A stretch of 64,000 bases of DNA, from assembly GCF_017868775.1 (NCBI RefSeq), contig NZ_CP053381.1, positions 4,154,001-4,218,000 of the forward strand, given 5' to 3'. Source of the stretch: Billgrantia sulfidoxydans. Its GTDB lineage: Bacteria; Pseudomonadota; Gammaproteobacteria; Pseudomonadales; Halomonadaceae. Shown here one piece after another: positions 7,420-16,079 of the stretch. Every line of letters starts with the position of its first letter. The stretch's first letter is position 1. The notes below the pieces were generated by a model, which saw only the letters and a list, made by a program, of their open reading frames with translations, was not told the DNA's origin and searched no databases. The position numbers and the translations under genes are program-made.

Positions 7420-8898
7420 TCAGCCGCCCCGCGCCGCTGCGTCGTCGGCCAGGTCTTCGACCAGCGCCCGCAGCAGTACCCAGAACTCTTCCACCGAACT
7501 CAGCTCGACCCGCTCGTCGGGCGAGTGGGCGCCGCGGATCGAAGGGCCGAACGAGATCATCTCGAGACCGGGATACTTGCCGGCGAGGATGCCGCACTCC
7601 AGCCCCGCGTGGATCACCTTGACCGCCGGCTCGCTGTCCAGGAGTTGCCGGTGCAGGCGCTGGAAGCGTGCCAGCAGAGCACTGTCAGGCGACGGCGTCC
7701 AGCCGGGGTAGGCGTTCTCGACCCGAGTGCGCGCACCGATCAGGTCGAATAGCCCGCGGAAGCGGTCGGCCAGGTCGTCCAGCGCGCTGTCGCGCAGCGA
7801 ACGCACCAGGGCGCAGAGGTAAAAGCGCCCCTCGTCGAGGCTCACCACCCCCAGGTTGTTCGAGGTCTCGACCACGCCGGGCACCGCACTGCTCATGCGC
7901 TCCACGCCGTGGGGCGCCACGTTGAGCGCCGCCAGCAGCATGCGGCTGGCATGGGCATGCAGCGCCTGGAGGGGGCGGGCCTCGAGCGGCGTGATGGTCA
8001 GCATCATCTCCTCTTCGACCCCGGCCAGCTCGGCGCGCAGCTCCTGCTCCAGCGCCGCCACGCGGCGCGCGGCGGCCTCGGCCTCGTCGGCGGGCAGCAC
8101 CAGGGTGGCAAAGGCCTCGCGCGGAATGGCGTTGCGCAGGGTCCCGCCGCGATAGCCGGCCAGGCGGACATCGTAGGCTTCCAGCGCTCTCAGCACCCGG
8201 ACCAGCAGGCGGTTGGCGTTGCCGCGGCCGCGGTGGATGTCGATACCGGAATGGCCGCCTTTCAGGCCGGTCAGGGCCAGCTGCACGGCGACCTCGTCGG
8301 GCCCTGGCTCGGCGGTGGGAAGCTGGGCCTCCACCACGATGTCGGCACCGCCGGCACAGCCGATGAAGACCTCGCCGCGATCCTCCGAATCCAGGTTGAG
8401 CAGCACATCCCCCTCGAGCCAGTGTTCCGCTAGCTGCAGGGCGCCACCCATGGAGGTCTCCTCCTCGAGGGTGAACAGCGCCTCCAGCGGGCCGTGCACC
8501 AGCCCGTCATCCTCCAGGATCGCCAGCGCCGCAGCCACGCCGAGGCCGTTGTCGGCCCCCAGCGTGGTATGCCGGGCTCGCAGCCAGCCGCCTTCCACAT
8601 AGGTCTCGATCGGGTCGCGGGTAAAGTCGTGGGGGTGATCGGCGTTGGCCTGGGCCACCATGTCGAGATGCCCCTGCAGGATGACACCGGGGGCGCCCTC
8701 CCTGCCGGGCGAGGCCGGCTTGCGAATGCGCAGGTTGCCGAAGTCGTCACGGTCATGCGCCAGCCCCTGCCGCTCGGCCCAGCGCTCGAGAGTGGCCACC
8801 AGCTCGGCCTCGTGTCCCGAGGGCCGCGGCGTGTTGCACAGGGTGCGGAAGTGGCGCCACAGCGGCTGCGGCGCGAGTTGTTCGAGATGTTCGTTCAT
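7420..8898 (-). CDS. pepD: Aminoacyl-histidine dipeptidase (PepD, M20 family)
   Basis: 492 residues, close to E. coli PepD (485). It cleaves Xaa-His dipeptides such as carnosine in the cytoplasm using two Zn ions. Visible metal and catalytic motifs in order: 'LQGHLDMVAQ' (His and Asp), 'GADNGLGVA' (bridging Asp), 'TLEEETSMGG' (general base Glu plus Glu ligand), 'DSEDRGEVFIGCAGG', and a late 'RGAHSPDE' His ligand. The dimerisation lid domain lies between. The start is ATG 8898 (MNEHLEQLAP); the frame runs to 8970 but lacks family similarity there. The following gene tmcA begins upstream on the same strand and ends 26 bases before pepD, so the two may be co-transcribed. Confidence 0.93.
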   Translation of the reverse strand: MNEHLEQLAPQPLWRHFRTLCNTPRPSGHEAELVATLERWAERQGLAHDRDDFGNLRIRKPASPGREGAPGVILQGHLDMVAQANADHPHDFTRDPIETYVEGGWLRARHTTLGADNGLGVAAALAILEDDGLVHGPLEALFTLEEETSMGGALQLAEHWLEGDVLLNLDSEDRGEVFIGCAGGADIVVEAQLPTAEPGPDEVAVQLALTGLKGGHSGIDIHRGRGNANRLLVRVLRALEAYDVRLAGYRGGTLRNAIPREAFATLVLPADEAEAAARRVAALEQELRAELAGVEEEMMLTITPLEARPLQALHAHASRMLLAALNVAPHGVERMSSAVPGVVETSNNLGVVSLDEGRFYLCALVRSLRDSALDDLADRFRGLFDLIGARTRVENAYPGWTPSPDSALLARFQRLHRQLLDSEPAVKVIHAGLECGILAGKYPGLEMISFGPSIRGAHSPDERVELSSVEEFWVLLRALVEDLADDAAARGG

Positions 8899-8924
8899 GA
8901 TCCGTCTGCTCGGGAGTAACCGGG

Positions 8925-11063
8925 CTACCTTACCGGGCCGCTGGCGCCGGGGAAAGCCCGCCCGGGGCATGCCGAATCTCCCTCCTGCAGGCGGGCCACG
9001 ACCCCGCGCAGCCGCTCCATGGCCTGGCGCCGCCCTCCGGCGCCGCAGCGCGCCGCCAGCCAGGCGATATCGCGCCCCTGGAAGGCCCAGGCGGCAAGCC
9101 AGGCCAGGTCGGGCTCGCGACAGCCCGCCGTTGCCGCCCGTCGCACCAGCCCCTGCAGGGCCGGGCGCGCCAGTGCCGGCTCACGGCGGCCATGGGCCAC
9201 GTCGGCGATATCGCAGCGTTCGACTGCGTCGGGTGCCGGCCGCGGCCCTTCGGCCAGCAGCGCCAGCGCCACCTGAGGGTCCAGGTCGGCAAGCTCGAAG
9301 GCCAGCAGGGCAGGCAGCAGGCGCTGGAAGCGTGCCGACAGCGTCTCGGCCAGCGCCTCTCCTGCGGGACCGAGCGGGGCGACGACCATCACGGCGTGCT
9401 CGCCCGTCGACGTCTCCCGCGACAGCCCCAGCCGCACCGTACGAAAGCCCAGCGCCTGCCAGAACGCCAGCAGTCCCGGCTCGGCGCCGAAGCTGGCTCC
9501 CAGCAGGTCGACGCCGGCCCTGCGCGCGGCCTCTCGTTCCTGCTCCAGCAGGCGCCGGCCCAGCCCCTCGCGCCGCCGCTGGGGGTGCACCGCAATGCGC
9601 TGCACACGGCGCAGGCGAGCCGTCAGCGCCTCCCGGGAGCCGGCATGGGCGGCCAGCGACTGGGCCAGCAGATGGCCGGGCAGACGCCGCTCGCCGCGCG
9701 CCACCCGCTCGGCCAGCTCGGGCGTAAAGCCGCCTTCGTCGGCGCACACCGCCACGGCCTGAACATGCCCCCCTGCCGCCAGCGTGGTGATGCCGAGCCC
9801 CGGCGCGTCGAGCAGGCGCTGCAGGTCGGCCGGCGTGGTGCGGTAGTGCGCCTGTACCAGCAGACCGAAGATCTCGCGCAAGGCGCCTTCGTCGGCGACA
9901 AGGGCCGGGCGCTCCCACGACACGGTCTCGAGCGCCGACGCGACCATGGGCGGTGGCGGCTCGGCATCGAGCAGCAGCAGCTCGTCGACCAGTCGCTCGA
10001 GCGGGTCGCCCTCGGCCCAGCGCACCGGCGTGACGAGGTGGAATTCGCGCCAGTCAGGAGCCTGCCGCTCGAGCCGCTGGCGAAAGCGCAGGGCGAAACC
10101 GCGCCCGGAGCCTTCGTAACCGTGCACGGTGGTGGCGAAGGCGATACGCGGGAAGGCCTCGAGCCAGTGGCCGAGCAGGGCGGCGGGAATGGCGGCGGCT
10201 TCGTCGACTAGCAGCCAGGTGCCCGCCCCGCCGGCCTCGCCGCGTTCGACCCGGGCGCTCAGCTCGTCGGGCGCGAGGAACTCCACGCCCCCGCCCTGCG
10301 CGTCGACGAAGCGGTTGCCTTCACGCCGGCCCAGTGGGCGCAGCGCCTCCAGGCGCGCGAAGAGGGCCGCTACCGCTTCGGGGCGCGGCGCCGTCACGCC
10401 AATCTGCTGCTGGCTCGCCTCCAGCAGCCGCGCACAGGCAATGCCGAGCGCCGCGCTCTTGCCGCGCCCGCGGTCGGCGGTGAGCACCAGCGGGCGCCGC
10501 CGCCGCAGGCCGACCAGGCGCCTCACCGCCTCGGCCTGATCAGGGGTCAGGCAGTCGGGGTCGCCATCGGGGGCCTCGCGCCGCGGCGGCTCGGCGGGCA
10601 GTTCGGGCAGTTGCGGAGGGCTGCCGGGCGTCCACCGCGCGATACCGGTCGCCTGCGATAGCCGTTCCAGCAGGCGGGCCATGTAGCGGCCGGCGCCGGC
10701 CCCGACGGAGGGCGGAGTCAACAGCACCAGCAGACCGCCGGCGCACAGGGTCCCGCTCAGGGCGCCGAAGGCATCCGCATCGAGACCGTCCGTCGCGGAT
10801 ACGCCATCGAAGACGATCAGGTCGTGCTCTCGCCCCAGGCGGGTCCTGGCCTTGGCAGGCGGCAGCCACGCCCCGCGCAGCGGTGCCTCGGGCGGCGCCG
10901 GCGATACCCAGCAAGGGGAATGCCAGACCCGCGCCTGCCACAGGGCCCAGGCCTGGCGCCGGGCCGGCTCGGCAGCTGCGGCCGACCACACCAGCCCGCG
11001 CCAGCCATATCGACCCATTTGGTCAGACCAATTCAATATCGACGAGACACCCCGCTCGCTCAC
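8925..11063 (-). CDS. tmcA: tRNA(Met) cytidine acetyltransferase TmcA
   Basis: 712 residues (E. coli 671). TmcA makes N4-acetylcytidine at the wobble base of elongator tRNA-Met using acetyl-CoA and ATP. Domains: N-terminal DUF1726 with 'FGALSGTLCAGGLLVLL'; RecA-like helicase core with Walker A 'ADRGRGKSAALG' and Walker B 'LLVDEAAAIP'; GNAT domain with 'RREGLGRRLL' for acetyl-CoA; a C-terminal tRNA-binding part. The start is a GTG at 11063: it has AAGGAGG six bases upstream, while the open frame to 11132 has no ribosome site. A GntR-type palindrome lies inside its first codons. Confidence 0.92.
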   Translation of the reverse strand: MSERGVSSILNWSDQMGRYGWRGLVWSAAAAEPARRQAWALWQARVWHSPCWVSPAPPEAPLRGAWLPPAKARTRLGREHDLIVFDGVSATDGLDADAFGALSGTLCAGGLLVLLTPPSVGAGAGRYMARLLERLSQATGIARWTPGSPPQLPELPAEPPRREAPDGDPDCLTPDQAEAVRRLVGLRRRRPLVLTADRGRGKSAALGIACARLLEASQQQIGVTAPRPEAVAALFARLEALRPLGRREGNRFVDAQGGGVEFLAPDELSARVERGEAGGAGTWLLVDEAAAIPAALLGHWLEAFPRIAFATTVHGYEGSGRGFALRFRQRLERQAPDWREFHLVTPVRWAEGDPLERLVDELLLLDAEPPPPMVASALETVSWERPALVADEGALREIFGLLVQAHYRTTPADLQRLLDAPGLGITTLAAGGHVQAVAVCADEGGFTPELAERVARGERRLPGHLLAQSLAAHAGSREALTARLRRVQRIAVHPQRRREGLGRRLLEQEREAARRAGVDLLGASFGAEPGLLAFWQALGFRTVRLGLSRETSTGEHAVMVVAPLGPAGEALAETLSARFQRLLPALLAFELADLDPQVALALLAEGPRPAPDAVERCDIADVAHGRREPALARPALQGLVRRAATAGCREPDLAWLAAWAFQGRDIAWLAARCGAGGRRQAMERLRGVVARLQEGDSACPGRAFPGASGPVR
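11017..11033. promoter_or_regulatory. GntR/FadR-type operator-like palindrome (site 1)
   Basis: ATTTGGTCAGACCAATT contains TTGGTC-A-GACCAA, which fits the TNGTNNNACNA rule of FadR-subfamily GntR regulators. It lies within the first codons of tmcA, 243 bases before site 2, so two sites could be bridged by a looped dimer. Confidence 0.45.
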
Positions 11064-11233
11064 TTGCCCCCTCCTTCCCGTTTGCGGACCCCTCGGCCTC
11101 AGCAATTGGTCGCACATCACGCGCCCGCCCAATCGATGAGCCTGCTAAACTTTCATATTGAAAAGCCAACGTTTTCCGACACGTTCCTCGACAATCGCGA
11201 CAAAACCTCGCTCCCCGAAGTGGCCACCGACAT

Positions 11234-11260
11234 TCGCAAGTTCGCCAAGCGAACTTGCGA
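11234..11260. repeat. 11-bp perfect inverted repeat before the first TRAP operon
   Basis: TCGCAAGTTCG - CCAAG - CGAACTTGCGA. It ends two bases before operator site 2. There is no T-run after it. It could be a second protein-binding site or an RNA hairpin. It lies in a 311-base gap (11064-11374) with no coding frame of note. Confidence 0.6.
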
Positions 11261-11261
11261 T

Positions 11262-11277
11262 ATTGGTCTTACCAATT
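11262..11277. promoter_or_regulatory. GntR/FadR-type operator (site 2) upstream of TRAP operon 1
   Basis: ATTGGTCTTACCAATT: perfect half-sites ATTGGT/ACCAAT around CTT, the FadR-subfamily GntR consensus (TGGTNNNACCA). It lies 98 bases before the dctP start, where a repressor would block the promoter. No GntR gene is in the window, so the cognate regulator is elsewhere. Confidence 0.6.
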
Positions 11278-11374
11278 TTCCACAGTTGCTTTGCCAGTAC
11301 CCTCGCGGCTAATTTCGGCGCTGGAATAGGCCTTTCCTAGAACAATACCCGTCACAACAAGTGGAGTCGCGTCT

Positions 11375-12478
11375 ATGCAAGCCTCAACTGGCCCTCGTCT
11401 GGCCGCACGCCTCAAACTGACCGCCACGACAGCCGCCGTGGTCCTGGCTGGTGCTGCCCTGCCCGGTACCGCCACCGCCCAGGAAAGCGTGCGCTGGCAG
11501 GTGCCCATCGCCTTCCCCTCGCACCTGGTCGGCCTGAGCACACCGGTGGTGCACCTCTCCGAGACGCTGGGAGCGATCTCCGGAGGCAACATCCAACTGC
11601 GCTACTACGAGCCGGGCGAGCTGATACCGCCATTCGAGATCCTCGACGCCGTCTCGGAGGGGCGTTACCCGGCGGGCTTCACCTGGATCGGCTACGACCA
11701 AGGCAGCATCCCGGTGCTGCCGCTGCTGTCGGGCCCGCCCTTCGGCATGGAGCCGCCCGCCTTCATGGCATGGCACTACTTCGGCGACGGCGATGCCCTG
11801 CTGCAGGAAGTGTACGAACCCTACGGCGTGAAGGCGCTGCTGTGCGGCGTCATCGGGCCGGAAGCCGCCGGCTGGTTCGCCGAGCCGCTGGACTCCCTCG
11901 ATCAGATCGATGGCCTGCGCATTCGCTTCGCCGGCATCGGCGGTCGGGTGATGGAAGAGCTGGGCGCCTCGGTCACCATGCTGCCCGGTGGCGAACTCTA
12001 TCAGGCCATGGAGCGCGGCACGATCGATGCCACCGAGTTCTCGGCCCCGGCAGTGGACCGCATCCTGGGCATGCAGGAGATCGTGCAGCACTACGTCATG
12101 CCGGGCTGGCACCAGACCTATACCACCTCGCACCTGCTGGTGAACCGGGAGATGTGGGACGACCTCTCCGACCTGAGCCGCGCCCAGATCGAGACCGGCT
12201 GCCGCTCCGCCACGCTGTTCGGCTTCTCCGAGAGCGAATGGGAGAACCCCCAGGCGCTGGCCGGCTTCGAGGCCGAGGGCGTGAACGCCCAGACCCTGTC
12301 GCCCGAGATCCTGGCCGAACTGGAAACCGTCACCATGCAGGTGCTGGACCAGATGGCGGGCGAGGACGAACTCTTCGCCCGTGTGCTGGAGAGCCAGCGC
12401 GAGTGGATGCAGGTCCACGGCAACTGGCACGACAAGGGTTATCTGCCGCGCGCCTACTACGCGCCGAAATCCAACTGA
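11375..12478 (+). CDS. TRAP transporter solute-binding protein DctP (system 1)
   Basis: 367 residues. A signal peptide ends near A-T-A-Q-E (about residue 35). The mature protein is a periplasmic binding protein of the DctP family: the Arg in 'IDGLRIRFAG' is at the place of the conserved carboxylate-binding Arg, followed by 'LPGGELYQAMERGTIDATEF' and 'VMPGWHQ'. The PGWH segment and length suggest the branch that includes the 2-oxo acid binder TakP; the substrate is an organic acid by inference. First gene of a dctP-dctQ-dctM operon with an intercistronic hairpin behind it. Its start has a weak GTGGAG ribosome site. Confidence 0.9.
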   Translation: MQASTGPRLAARLKLTATTAAVVLAGAALPGTATAQESVRWQVPIAFPSHLVGLSTPVVHLSETLGAISGGNIQLRYYEPGELIPPFEILDAVSEGRYPAGFTWIGYDQGSIPVLPLLSGPPFGMEPPAFMAWHYFGDGDALLQEVYEPYGVKALLCGVIGPEAAGWFAEPLDSLDQIDGLRIRFAGIGGRVMEELGASVTMLPGGELYQAMERGTIDATEFSAPAVDRILGMQEIVQHYVMPGWHQTYTTSHLLVNREMWDDLSDLSRAQIETGCRSATLFGFSESEWENPQALAGFEAEGVNAQTLSPEILAELETVTMQVLDQMAGEDELFARVLESQREWMQVHGNWHDKGYLPRAYYAPKSN

Positions 12479-12492
12479 TCGTCACTGACGGC

Positions 12493-12514
12493 CGCCGGAG
12501 ACTTGCCTCCGGCG
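12493..12514 (+). promoter_or_regulatory. Intercistronic hairpin between dctP1 and dctQ1
   Basis: CGCCGGAG - ACTTGC - CTCCGGCG, an 8-bp stem in the 70-base gap after dctP1. Such hairpins protect the upstream message so that the binding protein is made in excess over the membrane parts. The second TRAP operon has one at the same place. Confidence 0.5.
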
Positions 12515-12548
12515 ACCTTGCCGGCTTGCGGCAACGAGAGGCTGCTCG

Positions 12549-13139
12549 ATGTCTACACCCCACGCTTCCGACTCCCCCCACGCCCTCCCTCCGGAGCTGC
12601 CCACGAACCGCGTCAGCCACGCGCTCGATACGGCCATCGCGGTGCTCGGCAAGGGGCTCTCCTGGCTCTGGCTGGCCACGCTCGCCGTGGTGCTGGCCAA
12701 CGTCTTCAGCCGCTTCATCCTGGGGCGCGGCTCGATCGCCCTGGAGGAGCTCTCCTGGCACTTCTTCGGCGCCACCATGATCCTCACCCTGGCCTACGCC
12801 GTGGTCACCGACGATCACGTTCGTGTCGACGTCCTGCGCGAGCGCTTCTCGCTGCGCTTCCAGGCCTGGGTCGAGCTGCTGGGCATCGTCGTGCTGGTGC
12901 TGCCGGTACTCGCGTTCATGGTCGACGGCCTGGCCGAGTACGCCTACCGCTCCTTCGAGCGCGGCGAGCACTCCCAGGCACCCAGCGGGCTGCCCTACCG
13001 CTTCATCATCAAGAGCACGCTGCCGCTGGGCATGGCGCTGATCGCCCTCGCCCTGTCGTCACGGGCGCTGCGCTGCTGCACCTATCTCTTCGATTTTCCC
13101 CGGAAGCTGCCGCTGCGCCGCCCGGCGGACCATCGCTAA
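12549..13139 (+). CDS. TRAP transporter small permease DctQ (system 1)
   Basis: 196 residues with four membrane helices (about residues 35-60, 70-95, 110-135, 150-175). The pair of motifs 'LEELSWHFFGATMILTLAYA' and 'DDHVRVDVL' is typical of DctQ: a membrane entry helix, then the H-V-R-V-D turn. It links the binding protein to the large permease in the inner membrane. N-terminal 20 residues are polar and variable. GAGAGG lies before the ATG. It is 30 residues longer than its paralogue in system 2, mainly at the two ends. Confidence 0.9.
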   Translation: MSTPHASDSPHALPPELPTNRVSHALDTAIAVLGKGLSWLWLATLAVVLANVFSRFILGRGSIALEELSWHFFGATMILTLAYAVVTDDHVRVDVLRERFSLRFQAWVELLGIVVLVLPVLAFMVDGLAEYAYRSFERGEHSQAPSGLPYRFIIKSTLPLGMALIALALSSRALRCCTYLFDFPRKLPLRRPADHR

Positions 13140-13160
13140 CGCGCCTCCGCGAGGATCGAC

Positions 13161-14531
13161 ATGGGTCTTGAAGAAATTCTCGTCAGCGGCATGTTCGCCG
13201 CTTTCATGGGGCTTTTGCTGCTGGGCTTCCCCGTGGCCTGGGCACTGGCCGGCATCGGCTTCCTGTTTGCCGTCATCGGCCACCTGCTGGTCGAAACCTT
13301 CCACGCCGACCTCTGGTTCAGTTGGGGCGGCACCATCGGCGTCCTCGACAGACGACTCTACGGCATCGTCGCCAACGAGCTGATGGTGGCGCTGCCGCTG
13401 TTCATCTTCATGGGCATCATGCTCGACCGTTCGGGTATCGCCGAGCGGCTGATGAATTCGCTGGTGCGGGTGCTCGGCGGACTCCGCGGTGGCTATGCCG
13501 TCACCGTGGTCATCGTCGGGGTGTTGCTGGCCGCCTCCACCGGGATCGTCGGCGCCTCGGTGGTGCTGCTCGGCATGCTGTCGATCGGGCCCATGCTGCA
13601 GGCCAAGTACGACAAGTCGCTGGCGGTGGGTACCGCCTGCTCGGTCGGCACGCTGGGCATCCTGGTGCCGCCGAGCATCATGCTGGTACTGATGGCCGAT
13701 CGCCTCGGCACCTCCGAAGCCTCGGTCGGCCGGCTGTTCATGGGCGCCCTGATCCCGGGCGTCATGCTTGGTGTGATGTACATCGGCTATATCGTGATCG
13801 CGGCGTACCTCAAGAAGGATCTGGCACCGGCGCCGCAGGACCGCACCCCGCTCACGGCGAGAGCCCTGTTCGACGTGCTGCTGGCGGTGCTGCCCCCCAT
13901 GGCGCTGATCGTGGCGGTGCTCGGCTCCATTTTCCTGGGGATCGCCACCACCACCGAAGCGTCGGCGGTGGGCGCGCTGGGGGCCATGCTGCTCGCGCTG
14001 TTCAGCCGCCGGCTGAGCCTCGAGGTGGTGACCAAGGCGCTGTACCAGACCACCCGTACCACGGCGTTCATTTTCGGTATCTTCGTCGGCGCCACCATCT
14101 TCGCGGTGGTACTGCGGGGGCTCGGCGGCGACGACGTCATCCGCGCCGCGATCTCCGGCCTGCCCTTCGGCCCCGCCGGCGTGGTGCTGTCGGTCATGCT
14201 GGTGGTGTTCCTGCTCGGCTTCTTCCTCGACTGGGTGGAGATCACGCTGATCATCCTGCCGCTGGTGGCCCCGGTGGTCTTCAGCCTCGGGGTCGACCCG
14301 GTATGGTTCGCCATTCTCTTCGCCATCTGCCTGCAGACCTCGTTCCTGACGCCGCCGGTGGGATTCGCCCTCTTCTATATCAAGGGTGTCTGTCCACCCG
14401 GCATCACCACGCTCGACATCTACAAGGGCGTGGCCCCCTTCGTGGCGCTGCAGCTGCTCGGGCTGTTCCTGGTGTTCTTCTTCGAACCGCTGGCCACCTG
14501 GCTGCCGGCCCATGTCTACAGCGGGCGCTGA
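13161..14531 (+). CDS. TRAP transporter large permease DctM (system 1)
   Basis: 456 residues, about 12-13 membrane helices. It is the transport channel that moves the acid with Na+ across the inner membrane. Diagnostic stretches: 'LMVALPLFIFMGIMLDRSG', 'LLAASTGIVGASVVLLGML', 'GTLGILVPPSIMLVL' and 'FFLDWVEITLIILPL' near the C-terminus, with 'QTSFLTPPVGFALFY' after it. A GAGGA site precedes the ATG. The operon ends here: a hairpin follows 20 bases after the stop. It is clearly paralogous to the large permease of system 2. Confidence 0.93.
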   Translation: MGLEEILVSGMFAAFMGLLLLGFPVAWALAGIGFLFAVIGHLLVETFHADLWFSWGGTIGVLDRRLYGIVANELMVALPLFIFMGIMLDRSGIAERLMNSLVRVLGGLRGGYAVTVVIVGVLLAASTGIVGASVVLLGMLSIGPMLQAKYDKSLAVGTACSVGTLGILVPPSIMLVLMADRLGTSEASVGRLFMGALIPGVMLGVMYIGYIVIAAYLKKDLAPAPQDRTPLTARALFDVLLAVLPPMALIVAVLGSIFLGIATTTEASAVGALGAMLLALFSRRLSLEVVTKALYQTTRTTAFIFGIFVGATIFAVVLRGLGGDDVIRAAISGLPFGPAGVVLSVMLVVFLLGFFLDWVEITLIILPLVAPVVFSLGVDPVWFAILFAICLQTSFLTPPVGFALFYIKGVCPPGITTLDIYKGVAPFVALQLLGLFLVFFFEPLATWLPAHVYSGR

Positions 14532-14550
14532 GCCTCCGGCACCAAGGCGC

Positions 14551-14584
14551 GCGGCAAGCCGGCGGGGGCCCGTCGGCTTGCCGC
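14551..14584 (+). terminator. Hairpin after TRAP operon 1
   Basis: 11-bp perfect stem GCGGCAAGCCG/CGGCTTGCCGC with a 12-base loop, 20 bases after dctM1. There is no T-run. The rest of the 374-base gap 14532-14905 is A+T-richer around 14640-14710 and likely holds the promoter of operon 2; I see no gene and no clear operator. Confidence 0.5.
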
Positions 14585-14905
14585 ACCCAATCAGACTTTG
14601 GTCTATCGCCCCCCTGCGCGCTTTCCCCTCCCGGCTTGCCAAGTTGGCGTCGCTTTGCCTTGCAATACAGACACCTCTATTTGGCGCTTATCTTAATTAA
14701 ACGTAACTGATGGCCCGCCCGGGCGCGCTCGCGTCGAGGCCCCGACCCAAGCAAGCTATCGATTCCTGTCATGCCAGCATGCTAGCTTGTCGTTGTTTGC
14801 CGAGCGGCCGTACCGGTGATCCCGGGCGGCCTCGGGCGCCTCTCGGCGCCCGTCGGCATGGCTCGTCTACTACGGCATACAACAAGACCCAAAAGGGAGC
14901 ATGAC

Positions 14906-16012
14906 ATGAAGAATCTGAAGACGACATTCGGCCTCACCGGCCTGGCGGCGGGCATCGCCCTGGCGGCCTTCGCCTCCACCGCCCAGGCCCAGGAACGCTG
15001 GACCATGACCACGACCTGGCCGGACAACCTGGACCTGATCGAGATCGACCGCCACTGGGCAGAGCTGGTCAACCAGCTCGCCGGCGACGAGCTGCAGATC
15101 GAGTTTCGCGCCGGCGGTACGCTGATGCCCGGCACCGAGGTGTTCGACGCCACCGAGACCGGCAGCATCGAGGCCTCGGGTGACTGGCCCGGCTACTGGG
15201 CGGGGCGCAGCTCGGCGTTCTCCCCCCTGGCCGCCACGCCCAGCCTATTCAACGGCGTCGACTACCTGAACTGGATTCAGCAGTGGGGTGGCTTCGAGCT
15301 CTACCAGGAGGTCTACGGCCAGTACAACATGGTCTACCTGCCCTACGGCATCACCAACAACGAATCCGGCTTCATGGGCCGCACCCCGATCGAGAGCCTG
15401 GCCGACCTGGACGGCAAGCGCCTGCGCCTCTCGGGCCGTGACCAGGGTCGGGTCCTTGAGCGCCTGGGCGGCTCCCAGGTCACTCTCTCGGGCGGCGAGA
15501 TCTACCAGGCGGTGGAACGCGGCGTCGTCGACGGTGCCGAGTTCTCCACCCCGGGGGTGGACTACAATGCCGGCTTTGCCGAGGTCGTCGAATACTGGGC
15601 GACGCCCGGCTGGCACCAGTCCGCCAGCGTGTTCGGCGTGATGATCAACAAGGACGCCTGGGACGCGCTCTCCGAGGAGACCCAAGAGAAGCTGAAGATC
15701 GCCGCCGACGCCACCCTGGCCTGGTCGCTGGCCTGGTCCGAGCGCCAGTCGACCGAAGGCACCGTCAAGTTCCAGGAGGCCGGCGTGGAGATCTCCACTT
15801 ATGGCGAAGAGGACATGGCGCGCATCCAGGAAGTGACCAACGAGGTGATCGTGGAGGGCGCCTGCGAGGACCCGCTGCACGCCAAGGTCTACCACTCCAT
15901 GATCAGCTACCTGCAGCACTACGCCAACTGGCGCGACGTCTCCGTGCCTTACAACATGAGCCGCAGCTTCGATAACCTGCCGTCTCTGGAAGAGATCGAA
16001 GCCTGCCTGTAA
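14906..16012 (+). CDS. TRAP transporter solute-binding protein DctP (system 2)
   Basis: 368 residues. The signal peptide ends at A-Q-A-Q-E near residue 26. Family motifs: 'LDGKRLRLSGRDQGRVLE', 'LSGGEIYQAVERGVVDGAEF' and 'ATPGWHQSASVFGVMINKDAW'. It shares the PGWHQ element and overall layout with the first binding protein but differs in the binding-pocket region (for example 'AGGTLMPGTEVFDATETGSI'), so it probably takes a different organic acid. ATG 14906 is preferred because AGGGAG precedes it at 8 bases; the frame is open farther upstream to 14816 without a signal peptide. Confidence 0.9.
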   Translation: MKNLKTTFGLTGLAAGIALAAFASTAQAQERWTMTTTWPDNLDLIEIDRHWAELVNQLAGDELQIEFRAGGTLMPGTEVFDATETGSIEASGDWPGYWAGRSSAFSPLAATPSLFNGVDYLNWIQQWGGFELYQEVYGQYNMVYLPYGITNNESGFMGRTPIESLADLDGKRLRLSGRDQGRVLERLGGSQVTLSGGEIYQAVERGVVDGAEFSTPGVDYNAGFAEVVEYWATPGWHQSASVFGVMINKDAWDALSEETQEKLKIAADATLAWSLAWSERQSTEGTVKFQEAGVEISTYGEEDMARIQEVTNEVIVEGACEDPLHAKVYHSMISYLQHYANWRDVSVPYNMSRSFDNLPSLEEIEACL

Positions 16013-16023
16013 GGCGGCCCTAC

Positions 16024-16050
16024 CCGCCCCGGCCGCTGGCGCCGGGGCGG
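16024..16050 (+). promoter_or_regulatory. Intercistronic hairpin between dctP2 and dctQ2
   Basis: CCGCCCCGGC - CGCTGGC - GCCGGGGCGG, a 10-bp stem directly after dctP2 and before the ribosome site of dctQ2. It should stabilise the dctP2 message or cause partial termination. Confidence 0.55.
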
Positions 16051-16079
16051 CATTCGTTCCGACCTCGGAGACTTGATCC

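Noticed and set aside
14593..14604. AGAC-TTTG-GTCT palindrome as operator for TRAP operon 2
   Set aside because: Half-sites are only four bases and it lies 300 bases before the start; it does not match the GntR sites of operon 1.
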